NCBI RefSeq assembly: GCF_900117395.1
Contig: NZ_FPEG01000003.1
Span: 310,001 to 374,000, forward strand
Direction: 5' to 3'
DNA: 64,000 nt
Source of the DNA: Agrococcus sp. Marseille-P2731
Lineage (GTDB): Bacteria > Actinomycetota > Actinomycetes > Actinomycetales > Microbacteriaceae
Shown: positions 41,579 to 51,789 of the stretch, piece after piece
Layout of the letters: the number at the start of each line of letters is the position of its first letter
Numbering within the stretch: the first letter of the stretch is position 1
Translations under genes and position numbers: made by a program
Notes under the pieces: generated by a model
What the model was told of the DNA's origin: nothing
Databases searched by the model: none
The model's input: only the letters and a program-made list of their open reading frames with translations

Positions 41579-42208
41579 CTAGAGGATCCCGTCTTCCTCT
41601 GCCCGGTTGATGAGCTGCGAGCGCTTGCTCGCAGGGCGATCGAGCGCCGCGTACTTCGCGCGCACGCGCCGCAGGAACGTCTTCGCCGTCTCGTAGCCCA
41701 CGCCCATCTCGGCGGCGACCTGCACGGTGGTGAGGCCCTGCACGTAGTGCGCGAGCGCCCGGCGCTCACCGGAGGAGAGGCGCGGGCGACGCTCGACCTC
41801 GGGGAGCTGCCGCGAGGTGCGCCGGTGCGCATGGCGCGCTGCGCCGATGCGCTCGGCGACCGCAGATGGGCTCTCGGTCAGCGGCACGACAGTCGCACCC
41901 GTGGCGGCCAGCGCCTCGCGCAGATCGTCGTCGACATCAGCGTGCACGACCACCAGAGCGCCGGCCGCGGCCGCGGTCTGCGCGTGCGCGAACAGTGCGC
42001 GGCCGGGTTCCTCCGCCAGCACCACGATGTCGCCGGGGAAACCGCTCTCGACGACGAGGTCGGTGAAGCGTGGAGCGACGGCGCCGAGGGTGAGCGATCG
42101 ATCGGCCGCGATCGCATCGCGGAGCTCGGCGCCCAGCGTGCCGCTCGCGACCACGCTCACCGAGCGCGGTGCCCCTGTCGTGGCCTCCATCTCGGTCGCG
42201 GGCATCAT
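41579..42208 (-). CDS. LuxR-type response regulator-like protein without phosphoacceptor Asp
   Basis: A 209-residue protein. The C-terminal 65 residues are a LuxR/NarL HTH: LSSGERRALAHYVQGLTTVQVAAEMGVGYETAKTFLRRVRAKYAAL. The N-terminal part (VSVVASGTLGAELRDAIA ... DIVVLAEEPGRALFA) resembles a receiver domain, but the position of the phosphorylated Asp after beta-3 reads VVLAEE, so it is probably not phosphorylated. Orphan: no histidine kinase adjacent. It lies 7 nt after mqo and 2 nt before tdk on the same strand. Its target is unknown; the conserved actinobacterial context next to tdk/mqo has not been verified here. Confidence 0.82.
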   Translation of the reverse strand: MMPATEMEATTGAPRSVSVVASGTLGAELRDAIAADRSLTLGAVAPRFTDLVVESGFPGDIVVLAEEPGRALFAHAQTAAAAGALVVVHADVDDDLREALAATGATVVPLTESPSAVAERIGAARHAHRRTSRQLPEVERRPRLSSGERRALAHYVQGLTTVQVAAEMGVGYETAKTFLRRVRAKYAALDRPASKRSQLINRAEEDGIL

Positions 42209-42215
42209 GGCCGCC

Positions 42216-43733
42216 TCAGACCTTCACGGTGGCTGCGACGTCGAGCGCGGGGGCACCCGACGTCTCCACGAGTCGCAGGGTGCGCGCGGTGCGCTCGAGC
42301 GCTGCGCGCGCAGCCTCGGGATCGTCGTTCAGCTTCGTGCCGTAGCTCGGGATCAGCTCGCGGAGCGTCTCGCTCCACACCGGCATCTTCTCGGGGAAGC
42401 AGCGCTCGAAGAGGGTGAGCATGACGTGCACGGCCGTCGATGCGCCCGGCGATGCTCCCAGCAGACCTGCGATGGTGCCGTCGGCGCCGGTGACGAGCTC
42501 GGTGCCGAACTGCAGCACGCCACCCTTCTCCGCGTCCTTCTTCATCACCTGCACGCGCTGGCCTGCGACGATGAGGCGCCAGTCCTCGTCCTTCGCGTCG
42601 GGCATGAACTCGCGCAGCGCGTCGAGGCGCTGCTGCCGGGAGGCGAAGACCTCGCCGAACAGGTAGCTCACGAGATCCAGGTTCGCGAGCCCGGCCCGCG
42701 CCATCGGCCAGATGTTGTGACCCTTGATGGTCTCGAACATGTCGGTGTAGCTGCCGGTCTTCAGGTACTTCGGGCTCCAGCCCGCGTAGGGGCCGAAGAG
42801 CAGGCTGGCCTCGCCGTCGACCACGCGCGTGTCGAGGTGCGGCACGGACATCGGCGGGGCGCCCACGCTGGCCTTGCCGTAGACCTTCGCGGTGTGGCGC
42901 GCGACGACCTCCGGGTTGTCGGTGCGCAGGAAGGCGCCGGAGATCGGGAAGCCTGCGAAGCCCTTGGCCTCTGGGATGCGCGCCTTCTGCAGCAGCTTGA
43001 GCGCACCGCCGCCCGCACCGACGAAGACGAAGCGCGCGTTCACCTCGAACTTCGCCTGGCCGACCTCGCGACGCAGCTTGATGCGCCAGTCGCCCGCTGG
43101 CAGCCGCTTCAGGCCGGTCACCGTGACGTCGGTGCTGAGCGCGGCGCCGTCGTCCTGCAGCTTGCCGATCAGCATGCGCGTCAGCGCGCCGAAGTCGACG
43201 TCGGTGCCGTCGGTCGAGCGGGTCGCAGCGATGCGCTGCGACTTCTTGCGACCGGGGATCAGTGTGGGGGCCCAGGAGCGGATGACCTCCGCGTCCTCCG
43301 AGTACTCCATGCCGGCGAAGAGCGGCTCGTCCTTGAGCAGCTCCCAGCGGCGGCGGAGGTAGTCGACGTTGTCGTCGCCCCACACGAAGGTCATGTGCGG
43401 CGTGGGCGAGATGAAGCCCTTGGGATCGGGCAGCGTGCCGTCCTCGACGAACGATGCCCAGAGCTGCCGCGAGAGCTGGAACTGCTCGTTGATGTCGACG
43501 GCCTTCGCGGTCGTCATCGAGCCGTCCTTGCCCTCGGGCATGTAGTTGAGCTCGCACAGCGCCGCATGGCCTGTGCCCGCGTTGTTCCAGGGGTTCGACG
43601 ACTCGAGCCCGACCTCCGAGAGGCGCTCGAAGATGGCGATCGACCACGTCGGCTCGAGCCGGTGCAGGAGGGCTCCGAGCGTGGCGCTCATGATCCCTCC
43701 ACCGATGAGGGCTACGTCGATGGTCTTGGTCAC
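42216..43733 (-). CDS. mqo: Malate:quinone oxidoreductase
   Basis: FAD-dependent peripheral membrane enzyme that oxidises malate to oxaloacetate and passes electrons to quinone; it bypasses NAD-linked malate dehydrogenase in the TCA cycle. 505 residues, usual length. FAD-binding VALIGGGIMSATLGALL at the N-terminus; family stretches NAGTGHAALCELNYMPEG, FVFVGAGGGALKLLQKA and SYLFGEVFASRQQRLDAL. GTG 43733 has CGGGGG just upstream and TAGAAT 7 nt away. Divergent from the 124-residue acidic protein gene. First gene before the LuxR-type regulator and tdk. Confidence 0.96.
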   Translation of the reverse strand: MTKTIDVALIGGGIMSATLGALLHRLEPTWSIAIFERLSEVGLESSNPWNNAGTGHAALCELNYMPEGKDGSMTTAKAVDINEQFQLSRQLWASFVEDGTLPDPKGFISPTPHMTFVWGDDNVDYLRRRWELLKDEPLFAGMEYSEDAEVIRSWAPTLIPGRKKSQRIAATRSTDGTDVDFGALTRMLIGKLQDDGAALSTDVTVTGLKRLPAGDWRIKLRREVGQAKFEVNARFVFVGAGGGALKLLQKARIPEAKGFAGFPISGAFLRTDNPEVVARHTAKVYGKASVGAPPMSVPHLDTRVVDGEASLLFGPYAGWSPKYLKTGSYTDMFETIKGHNIWPMARAGLANLDLVSYLFGEVFASRQQRLDALREFMPDAKDEDWRLIVAGQRVQVMKKDAEKGGVLQFGTELVTGADGTIAGLLGASPGASTAVHVMLTLFERCFPEKMPVWSETLRELIPSYGTKLNDDPEAARAALERTARTLRLVETSGAPALDVAATVKV

Positions 43734-43740
43734 GCCCCCG

Positions 43741-43746
43741 ATTCTA
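43741..43746 (-). promoter_or_regulatory. -10 box of mqo
   Basis: TAGAAT on the reverse strand (5 of 6 match), 7 nt before the GTG start. It is part of the 8-bp palindrome TTCTAGAA (43742-43749). Confidence 0.45.
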
Positions 43747-43847
43747 GAACAAGGGTCAAGAACCCCGGGACGCTATCCCCAGTCGACCGCTCTACCATTG
43801 CCCGCGATCGGCGGCGCTGCTGCCGATCACCGACGAGAGGGAGCACC

Positions 43848-44222
43848 ATGGGAATCCTGGATGACGCCAAGGGCAAGCTCGGCGACGCCGCCGGCTGGGT
43901 CAAGGATCGTGCCGACCAGATCGGCGATCAGGCGCACGGCGCCGGCCATTCGATCGGCGAGCGCGCCGCCGACGCGAAGCACTGGGTCGAGTCGCGCATC
44001 AGCTCCGGCGAGACCGAGGAGAAGCCCACCTTCGAGCGCACCGGCGGCGGCGGCGACTTCGCCCACGCGTCGGCGGATGCGTCCGACGAGGCGGCTGCGG
44101 ACGCCCCGATCGTGGCAGGCGTCGACGGGCACGGCGTGGACGCGCCGAGCCTCGACGGATCCGGCGTCGAAGCGTCCGACAGCGACGCGCACCGCACCGA
44201 CTCCGACGCCCCGACCGCCTGA
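43848..44222 (+). CDS. Small acidic hydrophilic protein (antitoxin/CsbD-like N-terminus)
   Basis: A 124-residue protein without membrane segments. The N-terminal 50 residues (MGILDDAKGKLGDAAGWVKDRADQIGDQAHGAG) are amphipathic helix with repeated Ala-Lys/Asp spacing, similar in style to CsbD-like stress proteins and to Rv0909-type antitoxin-like proteins. The rest is low-complexity and acidic, rich in Ala, Asp, Gly and Ser. Ribosome binding site GAGAGGG precedes the ATG by about 5 nt. It is divergent from mqo and is closed by a strong terminator. Function unknown. Confidence 0.65.
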   Translation: MGILDDAKGKLGDAAGWVKDRADQIGDQAHGAGHSIGERAADAKHWVESRISSGETEEKPTFERTGGGGDFAHASADASDEAAADAPIVAGVDGHGVDAPSLDGSGVEASDSDAHRTDSDAPTA

Positions 44223-44228
44223 TCTGCC

Positions 44229-44259
44229 GAGGGCGGCCCCGCGCTCGGCGGGGCCGCCC

Positions 44260-44261
<2 letters not shown>
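44229..44261. terminator. Bidirectional terminator between the acidic protein gene and asd
   Basis: GAGGGCGGCCCCGC (44229-44242), loop GCTCG, GCGGGGCCGCCCTC (44248-44261): perfect 14-bp stem between convergent genes. It overlaps the asd stop codon by two bases. Confidence 0.88.
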
Positions 44262-46665
<2,404 letters not shown>

Positions 46666-46676
46666 TCATGCGGCCC

Positions 46677-47276
46677 CTAGTGCTCGACGGTGCGACGCCC
46701 CTCGAACGCTCGCCCGAGCGTCATCTCATCGGCGAACTCCAGGTCGCCGCCGACGGGCAGCCCGCTCGCGAGCCGCGAGATGCGCACGCCCATCGGCAGC
46801 AGCGAGCGGATCAGGTAGGTCGCCGTCGCCTCGCCCTCGACGTTGGGGTCGGTGGCGATGATGACCTCGTCGATCGCCGCGTCCTGCAGGCGCGTCATGA
46901 GCGAGGCGACCCGCAGCTGGTCGGGCCCGATGCCCTGCATGGGGTTCAGGGCGCCGCCGAGCACGTGGTAGAGCCCGCGGTACTCGCGGGTGCGCTCGAT
47001 CGCGACGACGTCCTTCGCCTCCTCGACGACGCAGATGGTCGTCGGCACGCGGCGCGGATCGCGGCAGATGGAGCACCGCTCCTGCTCGCCGATGTTGCCG
47101 CAGACGACGCAGAAGCGCACCCGCTGCCGCACGGTCTGCAGGATGGTCGCGAGCCTGTCGACGTCGAAGGTCTCGGTCTGGATGATGTGGAACGCGATGC
47201 GCTGCGCCGACTTCGGGCCGACCCCGGGCAGGCGGCCGAGCTCGTCGATCAGATCCTGGACGATGCCGTCGTACAT
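46677..47276 (-). CDS. recR: Recombination protein RecR
   Basis: Works with RecF and RecO to load RecA on single-stranded gaps. 199 residues. Helix-hairpin-helix region [23 protein letters not shown], four-Cys zinc finger [19 protein letters not shown], and the Toprim domain [14 protein letters not shown] ... [20 protein letters not shown] is 1 nt after the dnaX stop, the usual dnaX-recR operon. Confidence 0.97.
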   Translation of the reverse strand: MYDGIVQDLIDELGRLPGVGPKSAQRIAFHIIQTETFDVDRLATILQTVRQRVRFCVVCGNIGEQERCSICRDPRRVPTTICVVEEAKDVVAIERTREYRGLYHVLGGALNPMQGIGPDQLRVASLMTRLQDAAIDEVIIATDPNVEGEATATYLIRSLLPMGVRISRLASGLPVGGDLEFADEMTLGRAFEGRRTVEH

Positions 47277-47277
47277 G

Positions 47278-49590
47278 TCAGCGCTCCCCTCGCACTCGTG
47301 GTCGTTCCTCGATCAGCTCGGCGCCGAGCTCCTCGCGCACGACCGCCTCGCCGTAGCGAGCCGCCTGCGACGCCGAGAGCGCCGGCTCGGGCGCCGGTGC
47401 CGCCTTCGCGAGCTCGCTGAGCGAGGGCCCGGTCGGCACGGGCGCGCTGGCCGGGGCCTCCGCGCGCGCCGGCACCGTCGGCGCAGGCGCGTCAGGGGCG
47501 GAGACGAACGAGAACGGGTCGGGCTCCGGCTCGTCCGGCAGCGGCTGCTCGGGCAGGTCCTCCGGCGGAGCCTCTGCGTCGCTCGGGATCGCGGCCACCG
47601 CCCAACCGACGACCGGAGCTGCTGCCCCGTCGGCCGCGGGCGGTGTGGCCGCGGGCGCAGCGTCGGATGCGCGAGCCTGCGCGGGCGGGTCGGCCCGCCT
47701 CGCGCTCGTGGCCGCCGGCCCTGTCGCGGCCACCGTGGGCTGGCTGGGTGACGCGGTGTCGGCTGGCTGCTGGCTCGGCGGGACCGCGTCGATCGACGGC
47801 TGGCTCGGCGGGACCGTGTCGATCGGCTGCTGGCTGGCTGCGTCGCCAGCTCGATGCTCGTCGTCGGGCGCGGACGGCTGGCCGACGGCGGCGGGCGCGC
47901 GGCTCGACTGCCTGGTGCGCGGCACGTACTTCACCTCGATGCCGAGCAGCTCCTTGATGGCCGTGCGCAGCAGGTCGGCGACCGTCGGCTTCGCCCCGTG
48001 CGCCTCGCGGAAGCGCTGCACGTCGGCATCCGACTGGAAGCCGAGCAGCAGGACGTCGCCGTCCTTCAGGTCGATGGGCGTCGTGTTCGAGACCAGCATC
48101 CAGGCGGTGCGGTGGTGGTCGGCGAGCTTCTGGAGCACTTCGTCCCAGCTGTCGCGCAGCTGCTTGAAGGTGATCGGGGCGGCGGGCGCCACCATGAGCT
48201 GCTCACCGGCGGGCTCGAAGGTCGGAGCGATCGGCGCGGCCTCTGCGGACTCGTCCTCGACGGGCGCGGCCTCTGCGGGCTCGTCCTCGACGGGCACCGC
48301 CTCTGCGGGCACGACCTCGACGGGGGCCACCACCGCGGGCGCGCTCTGCGCGGTCGCGGCCTCGACGGGGGCCACCGCTGCGGGCGCGGGCGCAGCAGGC
48401 GCAGCCTTCGCCGGCGGGCCAGCCGGTGCGGGCGCGCCGTCGAGGCGCTGCTCGATCCGCTCGACGCGCGCCAGCGTGCCGACCTCGACGTCGCCCGACT
48501 CCGGCACGAGCAGCCGCGCTGCCATGAGCTCGAGGTGCAGGCGCGGGCTCGTCGCACCCGCCATGTCGGTGAGCGATCGCGCGACGATGTCGGCGGCGCG
48601 CGAGAGCTCGGCGGCGCCGAAGCCGCCCGCCTGCTCCACGAGCGTCGCCAGCTCGTCCTCTGGCACGCCGTGCAGGATCGCCGCCGGGTCGCTCGCCGCG
48701 TGCGCGACGATGAGGTCGCGGAGCCGCTCGAGCAGGTCCTCGACGAAGCGACGCGGATCCTGGCCCGTCTGCACCACGCGGTCGATCGACGCGAACAGCC
48801 TCGACGCATCCGCCGCAGACAGCGCGCCGATGATGTCGTCGAGCAGCTCGCCGTGGGTGAAGCCGAGCAGCGCGACCGCGCTCTCGTAGGTGACCCGCGC
48901 CTCGGAGCCCGCGATGAGCTGGTCGAGCAGGCTGAGGGTGTCGCGCGCCGAGCCGCCGCCCGCCCGCACCACGAGCGGCAGCACGCCGGGGTCGACCTCG
49001 ACGCCCTCCTCGACGCACAGGCGCTGCACGTACTCCAGCATCGGCGCCGGCGCGATGAGGCGGAAGGGGTAGTGATGCGTGCGCGAGCGGATCGTGCCGA
49101 TCACCTTCTCGGGCTCGGTCGTCGCGAAGATGAACTTGATGTGCTCCGGCGGCTCCTCGACGATCTTCAGCAGCGCGTTGAAGCCACCGGAGGTCACCAT
49201 GTGCGCCTCGTCGATGATGAAGACCTTGTAGCGGTCGCGGCTGGGTGCGAAGGTCGCGCGCTCGCGCAGGTCGCGGGCGTCGTCGACGCCGCCGTGGCTC
49301 GCCGCGTCGATCTCGACCACGTCGAGCGAGCCGCCGCCGTCGCGGCCCAGCTCGACGCACGAGTCGCAGGTGCCGCAGGGCTCCGGCGTCGGGCCCGCGG
49401 CGCAGTTCAGGCAGCGCGCCAGGATGCGGGCGCTGGTCGTCTTGCCGCAGCCTCGCGGACCGGAGAAGAGGTAGGCGTGGTTGACGCGGTCGGCGCGCAG
49501 AGCCGTGCGCAGCGGATCGGTCACGTGCGCCTGCCCGATGAGCTCGGCGAACGACTCCGGCCGATACCGGCGGTACAGGGCTGCGACCAT
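47278..49590 (-). CDS. dnaX: DNA polymerase III subunits gamma and tau
   Basis: Motor of the clamp loader that also ties polymerase cores together. 770 residues. AAA+ domain: [17 protein letters not shown] (44-52), Cys zinc site (CLNC, CGTCDSC), [27 protein letters not shown], and sensor [13 protein letters not shown]. After residue 380 the sequence is Ala/Pro/Glu-rich linker, then a folded region ([19 protein letters not shown] ... GIEVKYV), then a long Pro/Ala/Asp-rich tail with a 30-bp minisatellite coding PSQ-type decapeptides. ATG 49590 is preceded by TAGCCT at 7 nt. recR follows. Confidence 0.95.
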   Translation of the reverse strand: MVAALYRRYRPESFAELIGQAHVTDPLRTALRADRVNHAYLFSGPRGCGKTTSARILARCLNCAAGPTPEPCGTCDSCVELGRDGGGSLDVVEIDAASHGGVDDARDLRERATFAPSRDRYKVFIIDEAHMVTSGGFNALLKIVEEPPEHIKFIFATTEPEKVIGTIRSRTHHYPFRLIAPAPMLEYVQRLCVEEGVEVDPGVLPLVVRAGGGSARDTLSLLDQLIAGSEARVTYESAVALLGFTHGELLDDIIGALSAADASRLFASIDRVVQTGQDPRRFVEDLLERLRDLIVAHAASDPAAILHGVPEDELATLVEQAGGFGAAELSRAADIVARSLTDMAGATSPRLHLELMAARLLVPESGDVEVGTLARVERIEQRLDGAPAPAGPPAKAAPAAPAPAAVAPVEAATAQSAPAVVAPVEVVPAEAVPVEDEPAEAAPVEDESAEAAPIAPTFEPAGEQLMVAPAAPITFKQLRDSWDEVLQKLADHHRTAWMLVSNTTPIDLKDGDVLLLGFQSDADVQRFREAHGAKPTVADLLRTAIKELLGIEVKYVPRTRQSSRAPAAVGQPSAPDDEHRAGDAASQQPIDTVPPSQPSIDAVPPSQQPADTASPSQPTVAATGPAATSARRADPPAQARASDAAPAATPPAADGAAAPVVGWAVAAIPSDAEAPPEDLPEQPLPDEPEPDPFSFVSAPDAPAPTVPARAEAPASAPVPTGPSLSELAKAAPAPEPALSASQAARYGEAVVREELGAELIEERPRVRGER
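47741..47840 (-). repeat. 30-bp minisatellite inside dnaX
   Basis: Units begin at 47741, 47771, 47801 and 47831 (partial). They read TGGCTCGGCGGGACCG(C/T)GTC with variants on the forward strand and encode [27 protein letters not shown]-like decapeptides in the tau tail. Confidence 0.85.
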
Positions 49591-49597
49591 GGGCTCC

Positions 49598-49603
49598 AGG
49601 CTA
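49598..49603 (-). promoter_or_regulatory. -10 box of dnaX (leaderless)
   Basis: TAGCCT on the reverse strand, 7 nt before the ATG. Confidence 0.4.
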
Positions 49604-49644
49604 CTTGGCACCGGTGACACCGGGCGACGGCCCTCCCCGACGAG

Positions 49645-49737
49645 AAGGACTCCCCGCGCACCCGCCAGAGCCCGGTTGCCCTTGCTTCGTCTCCGACCTG
49701 GGGGAGTTGGCCTGGATGGCGCCACGCGGGGAGCCGC
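49645..49737 (-). ncRNA. ffs: Signal recognition particle RNA, small bacterial type
   Basis: On the reverse strand the 4.5S core CAGGTCGGAGACGAAGCA and GGGCAACC are present; the GGAGAC-type tetraloop and the asymmetric internal loop bind Ffh. The ends pair: GGCTCCCCGCG (near 49735) with CGCGGGGAGTCC (near 49647). Length about 90 nt. It guides membrane and secreted proteins to the translocon. A location beside dnaX is usual in actinobacteria. Ends are approximate by a few bases. Confidence 0.92.
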
Positions 49738-49741
49738 CTCC

Positions 49742-49747
49742 ATCGTA
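49742..49747 (-). promoter_or_regulatory. -10 box of the SRP RNA
   Basis: TACGAT on the reverse strand, 7 nt before the predicted 5' end of the RNA. Confidence 0.5.
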
Positions 49748-49782
49748 CCCAACGCTGGCGCTCCACGCGAAGCGGGCCCCTG

Positions 49783-49788
49783 TAGCGT
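49783..49788 (+). promoter_or_regulatory. -10 box of the cytochrome b5 gene (leaderless)
   Basis: TAGCGT, 6 nt before the ATG at 49795. Confidence 0.45.
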
Positions 49789-49794
49789 TGCCGC

Positions 49795-50595
49795 ATGCGC
49801 TTCCTCGCCGACTCGACCGGCCCCTTCGACCTCGCGTTCGGGCTGCCGCTGCACGCCCTCGCCGTGCACGTCCCGGTCGTGCTGCTGCCGCTGGGGGCGA
49901 TCGGCGTGCTGCTGGCGCTGCTCGTGCCGCGCTGGCGCGCCTCGCTCGCGTGGCCGGTGGTCGCCGTGCTCGGCATCGCCACCGTCGGCGCGCTCGTCGC
50001 GAAGCTCTCCGGCGAGGCGCTCGCGCAGCGCGTCGGCTCCCCCGGCCAGCACGAGCAGCTGGGCAACTGGGTGCTCATCGTCAGCGCGCTGCTGTTCGCC
50101 GCGACGCTCGCATGGTGGCTGTGGCAGGGCAAGGCCGACCGACGCAACCGCTCGACCGGCGTCATGGGCCTGATCGCCGGAACCGTGCTCGCCACCGTCG
50201 CGGTCGGCGCGATCATCGTCGCCGTGCTCACGGGGCACACCGGCGCCACCGCGGTCTGGGAGGACCGCATCGGAGCCGGCCAGTCCGAGGCGCCGCTGGA
50301 GCCCGGGGCTGCAGCGGAGGACACGCCCGCACCGTCGTCGAGCAGTGACGGCACGACGCAGATCGGGCTCTCCGAGGTCGCGCAGCACGACGACGCCGCA
50401 TCGTGCTGGGTCGCGATCGAGGGCACCGTCTACGACGTCACCGAGTGGGTGACGCAGCATCCCGGCGGCCCCGACCGCATCCTCGGCATCTGCGGCACCG
50501 ATGCGACCGACGCCTTCGGTGCGCAGCACGGCGGACAGGCGCTGCCCACCGAGCAGCTCACCCGCTTCGCGATCGGCGAGCTCGCAGAGCGCTGA
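49795..50595 (+). CDS. DUF2231 membrane domain fused to cytochrome b5-like heme domain
   Basis: 266 residues. The first 160 form a four-helix membrane domain of the DUF2231 type (GLPLHALAVHVPVVLLPLGAIGVLLALL with two His, LGNWVLIVSALLFAATLAWWLW, GVMGLIAGTVLATVAVGAIIVAVLTGHTGATAVWEDR). A 30-residue Ala/Pro/Ser linker follows, then a cytochrome b5-like domain: SEVAQHDDAASCWVAIEGTVYDVTEWVTQHPGGPDRIL, where HPGG carries one heme ligand; the second may be His in GAQHGGQ. The heme domain is probably outside the membrane. A role in electron transfer is likely, partner unknown. It is convergent with ackA. Confidence 0.85.
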   Translation: MRFLADSTGPFDLAFGLPLHALAVHVPVVLLPLGAIGVLLALLVPRWRASLAWPVVAVLGIATVGALVAKLSGEALAQRVGSPGQHEQLGNWVLIVSALLFAATLAWWLWQGKADRRNRSTGVMGLIAGTVLATVAVGAIIVAVLTGHTGATAVWEDRIGAGQSEAPLEPGAAAEDTPAPSSSSDGTTQIGLSEVAQHDDAASCWVAIEGTVYDVTEWVTQHPGGPDRILGICGTDATDAFGAQHGGQALPTEQLTRFAIGELAER

Positions 50596-50601
50596 CCGGT
50601 C

Positions 50602-51789
50602 TCAGCCGACGAGCGCCGCCACCTGCCGCGCGATCTCGAGCTCCTCGTCGGTGGGCACGACCCACACCTCGATCGCGGAGCCCGCTGCTGAGATGCAGCG
50701 CTCGCCGCGCCCGGCGTTGCGCTCCGGGTCGATGACGATGCCGAGGCCCTCAAGACCGGAGAGCGCTGCGGTGCGCACCGCTGGCGAGTTCTCGCCGATG
50801 CCGGCGGTGAAGGCGATCGCGTCGGTCCGGCCGAGGTGCGCGAGGTAGGCGCCGACGGTGCCGCGCAGCCGGTGCGCGACGATCTCGAGCGCTTCGACCG
50901 CGCGCGGGATGCCCGCGTCGGCAGCCTGCTGCACGTCGCGCATGTCGCCGGTGCCCGTGAGCCCGAGCAGCCCGGAGCGCTTGTTGAGCAGCGTGTCGAT
51001 CTCGTCGATCGACATGCCGGCCGTGCGGTGCAGGTGGAAGATCACGCCCGGGTCGATGTCGCCTGAGCGGGTGCCCATCACGAGGCCGGCGAGCGGCGTC
51101 ATCCCCATGGACGTCTCGATGCTCTCGCCGCCGCGCACCGCGGTCGCCGAGGCGCCGTTGCCGAGGTGCAGCAGGATCGTGTTGACCTGCTCGAGCGGCT
51201 TGCCGAGCAGCTCGGCCATGCGTCGGGAGACGAACTGGTGGCTCGTGCCGTGGAAGCCGTACTTGCGGATGCGGTGGTCGGCCGCGACCCGCTCGTCGAT
51301 CGCGTAGCGATGGGCGGCGGGCGGGATCGTCAGGTGGAAGGCCGTGTCGAAGACGGCGACGTGCGGGAAGCCGGGGAACGTGGCGCGAGCAGAGCGGATG
51401 CCCTGGAGGTTCGCGGGGTTGTGGAGTGGTGCGAGCGGGGCGAGGTCGTCGATCTGCTGGGCGACGTCGTCGTCGATGAGCACGGCGCGATCGAAGCGGG
51501 CGCCGCCCTGCACGACGCGATGCCCGATGCCGATCAGCTGCGCCTCGTCGAGGTCGGGGCCGTGGGCGTCGAACTGCCGCAGCACCCAGCCGAAGGCATG
51601 GGCGTGATCGGTGATGACGCGCTGCTCGACCACGTCGTCGCGGCCGGGCACCTGGTGCATCGCGCGACCGGTGGTCTCGCCGATGCGCTCGATGAGCCCG
51701 CTCGCGAGCGCCTCGCCGGAGTCGACGGCGACCAGCTGGTACTTGAGGCTGGACGAGCCGGCGTTGATGACGAAGACGGATGCGCTCAC
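50602..51789 (-). CDS. ackA: Acetate kinase
   Basis: Interconverts acetyl-phosphate + ADP and acetate + ATP. 395 residues. N-terminal VFVINAGSSSLKYQLV, HRVVQGGARF, catalytic region VFDTAFHLTIPPAAHRYAI, GFHGTSHQFV, HLGNGASATAV and the C-terminal FTAGIGENSPAVR. GTG 51789 overlaps the pta stop by 4 nt, so pta-ackA form one coupled operon. Works with Pta for overflow acetate and for substrate-level ATP from phosphoketolase product. Confidence 0.97.
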   Translation of the reverse strand: MSASVFVINAGSSSLKYQLVAVDSGEALASGLIERIGETTGRAMHQVPGRDDVVEQRVITDHAHAFGWVLRQFDAHGPDLDEAQLIGIGHRVVQGGARFDRAVLIDDDVAQQIDDLAPLAPLHNPANLQGIRSARATFPGFPHVAVFDTAFHLTIPPAAHRYAIDERVAADHRIRKYGFHGTSHQFVSRRMAELLGKPLEQVNTILLHLGNGASATAVRGGESIETSMGMTPLAGLVMGTRSGDIDPGVIFHLHRTAGMSIDEIDTLLNKRSGLLGLTGTGDMRDVQQAADAGIPRAVEALEIVAHRLRGTVGAYLAHLGRTDAIAFTAGIGENSPAVRTAALSGLEGLGIVIDPERNAGRGERCISAAGSAIEVWVVPTDEELEIARQVAALVG

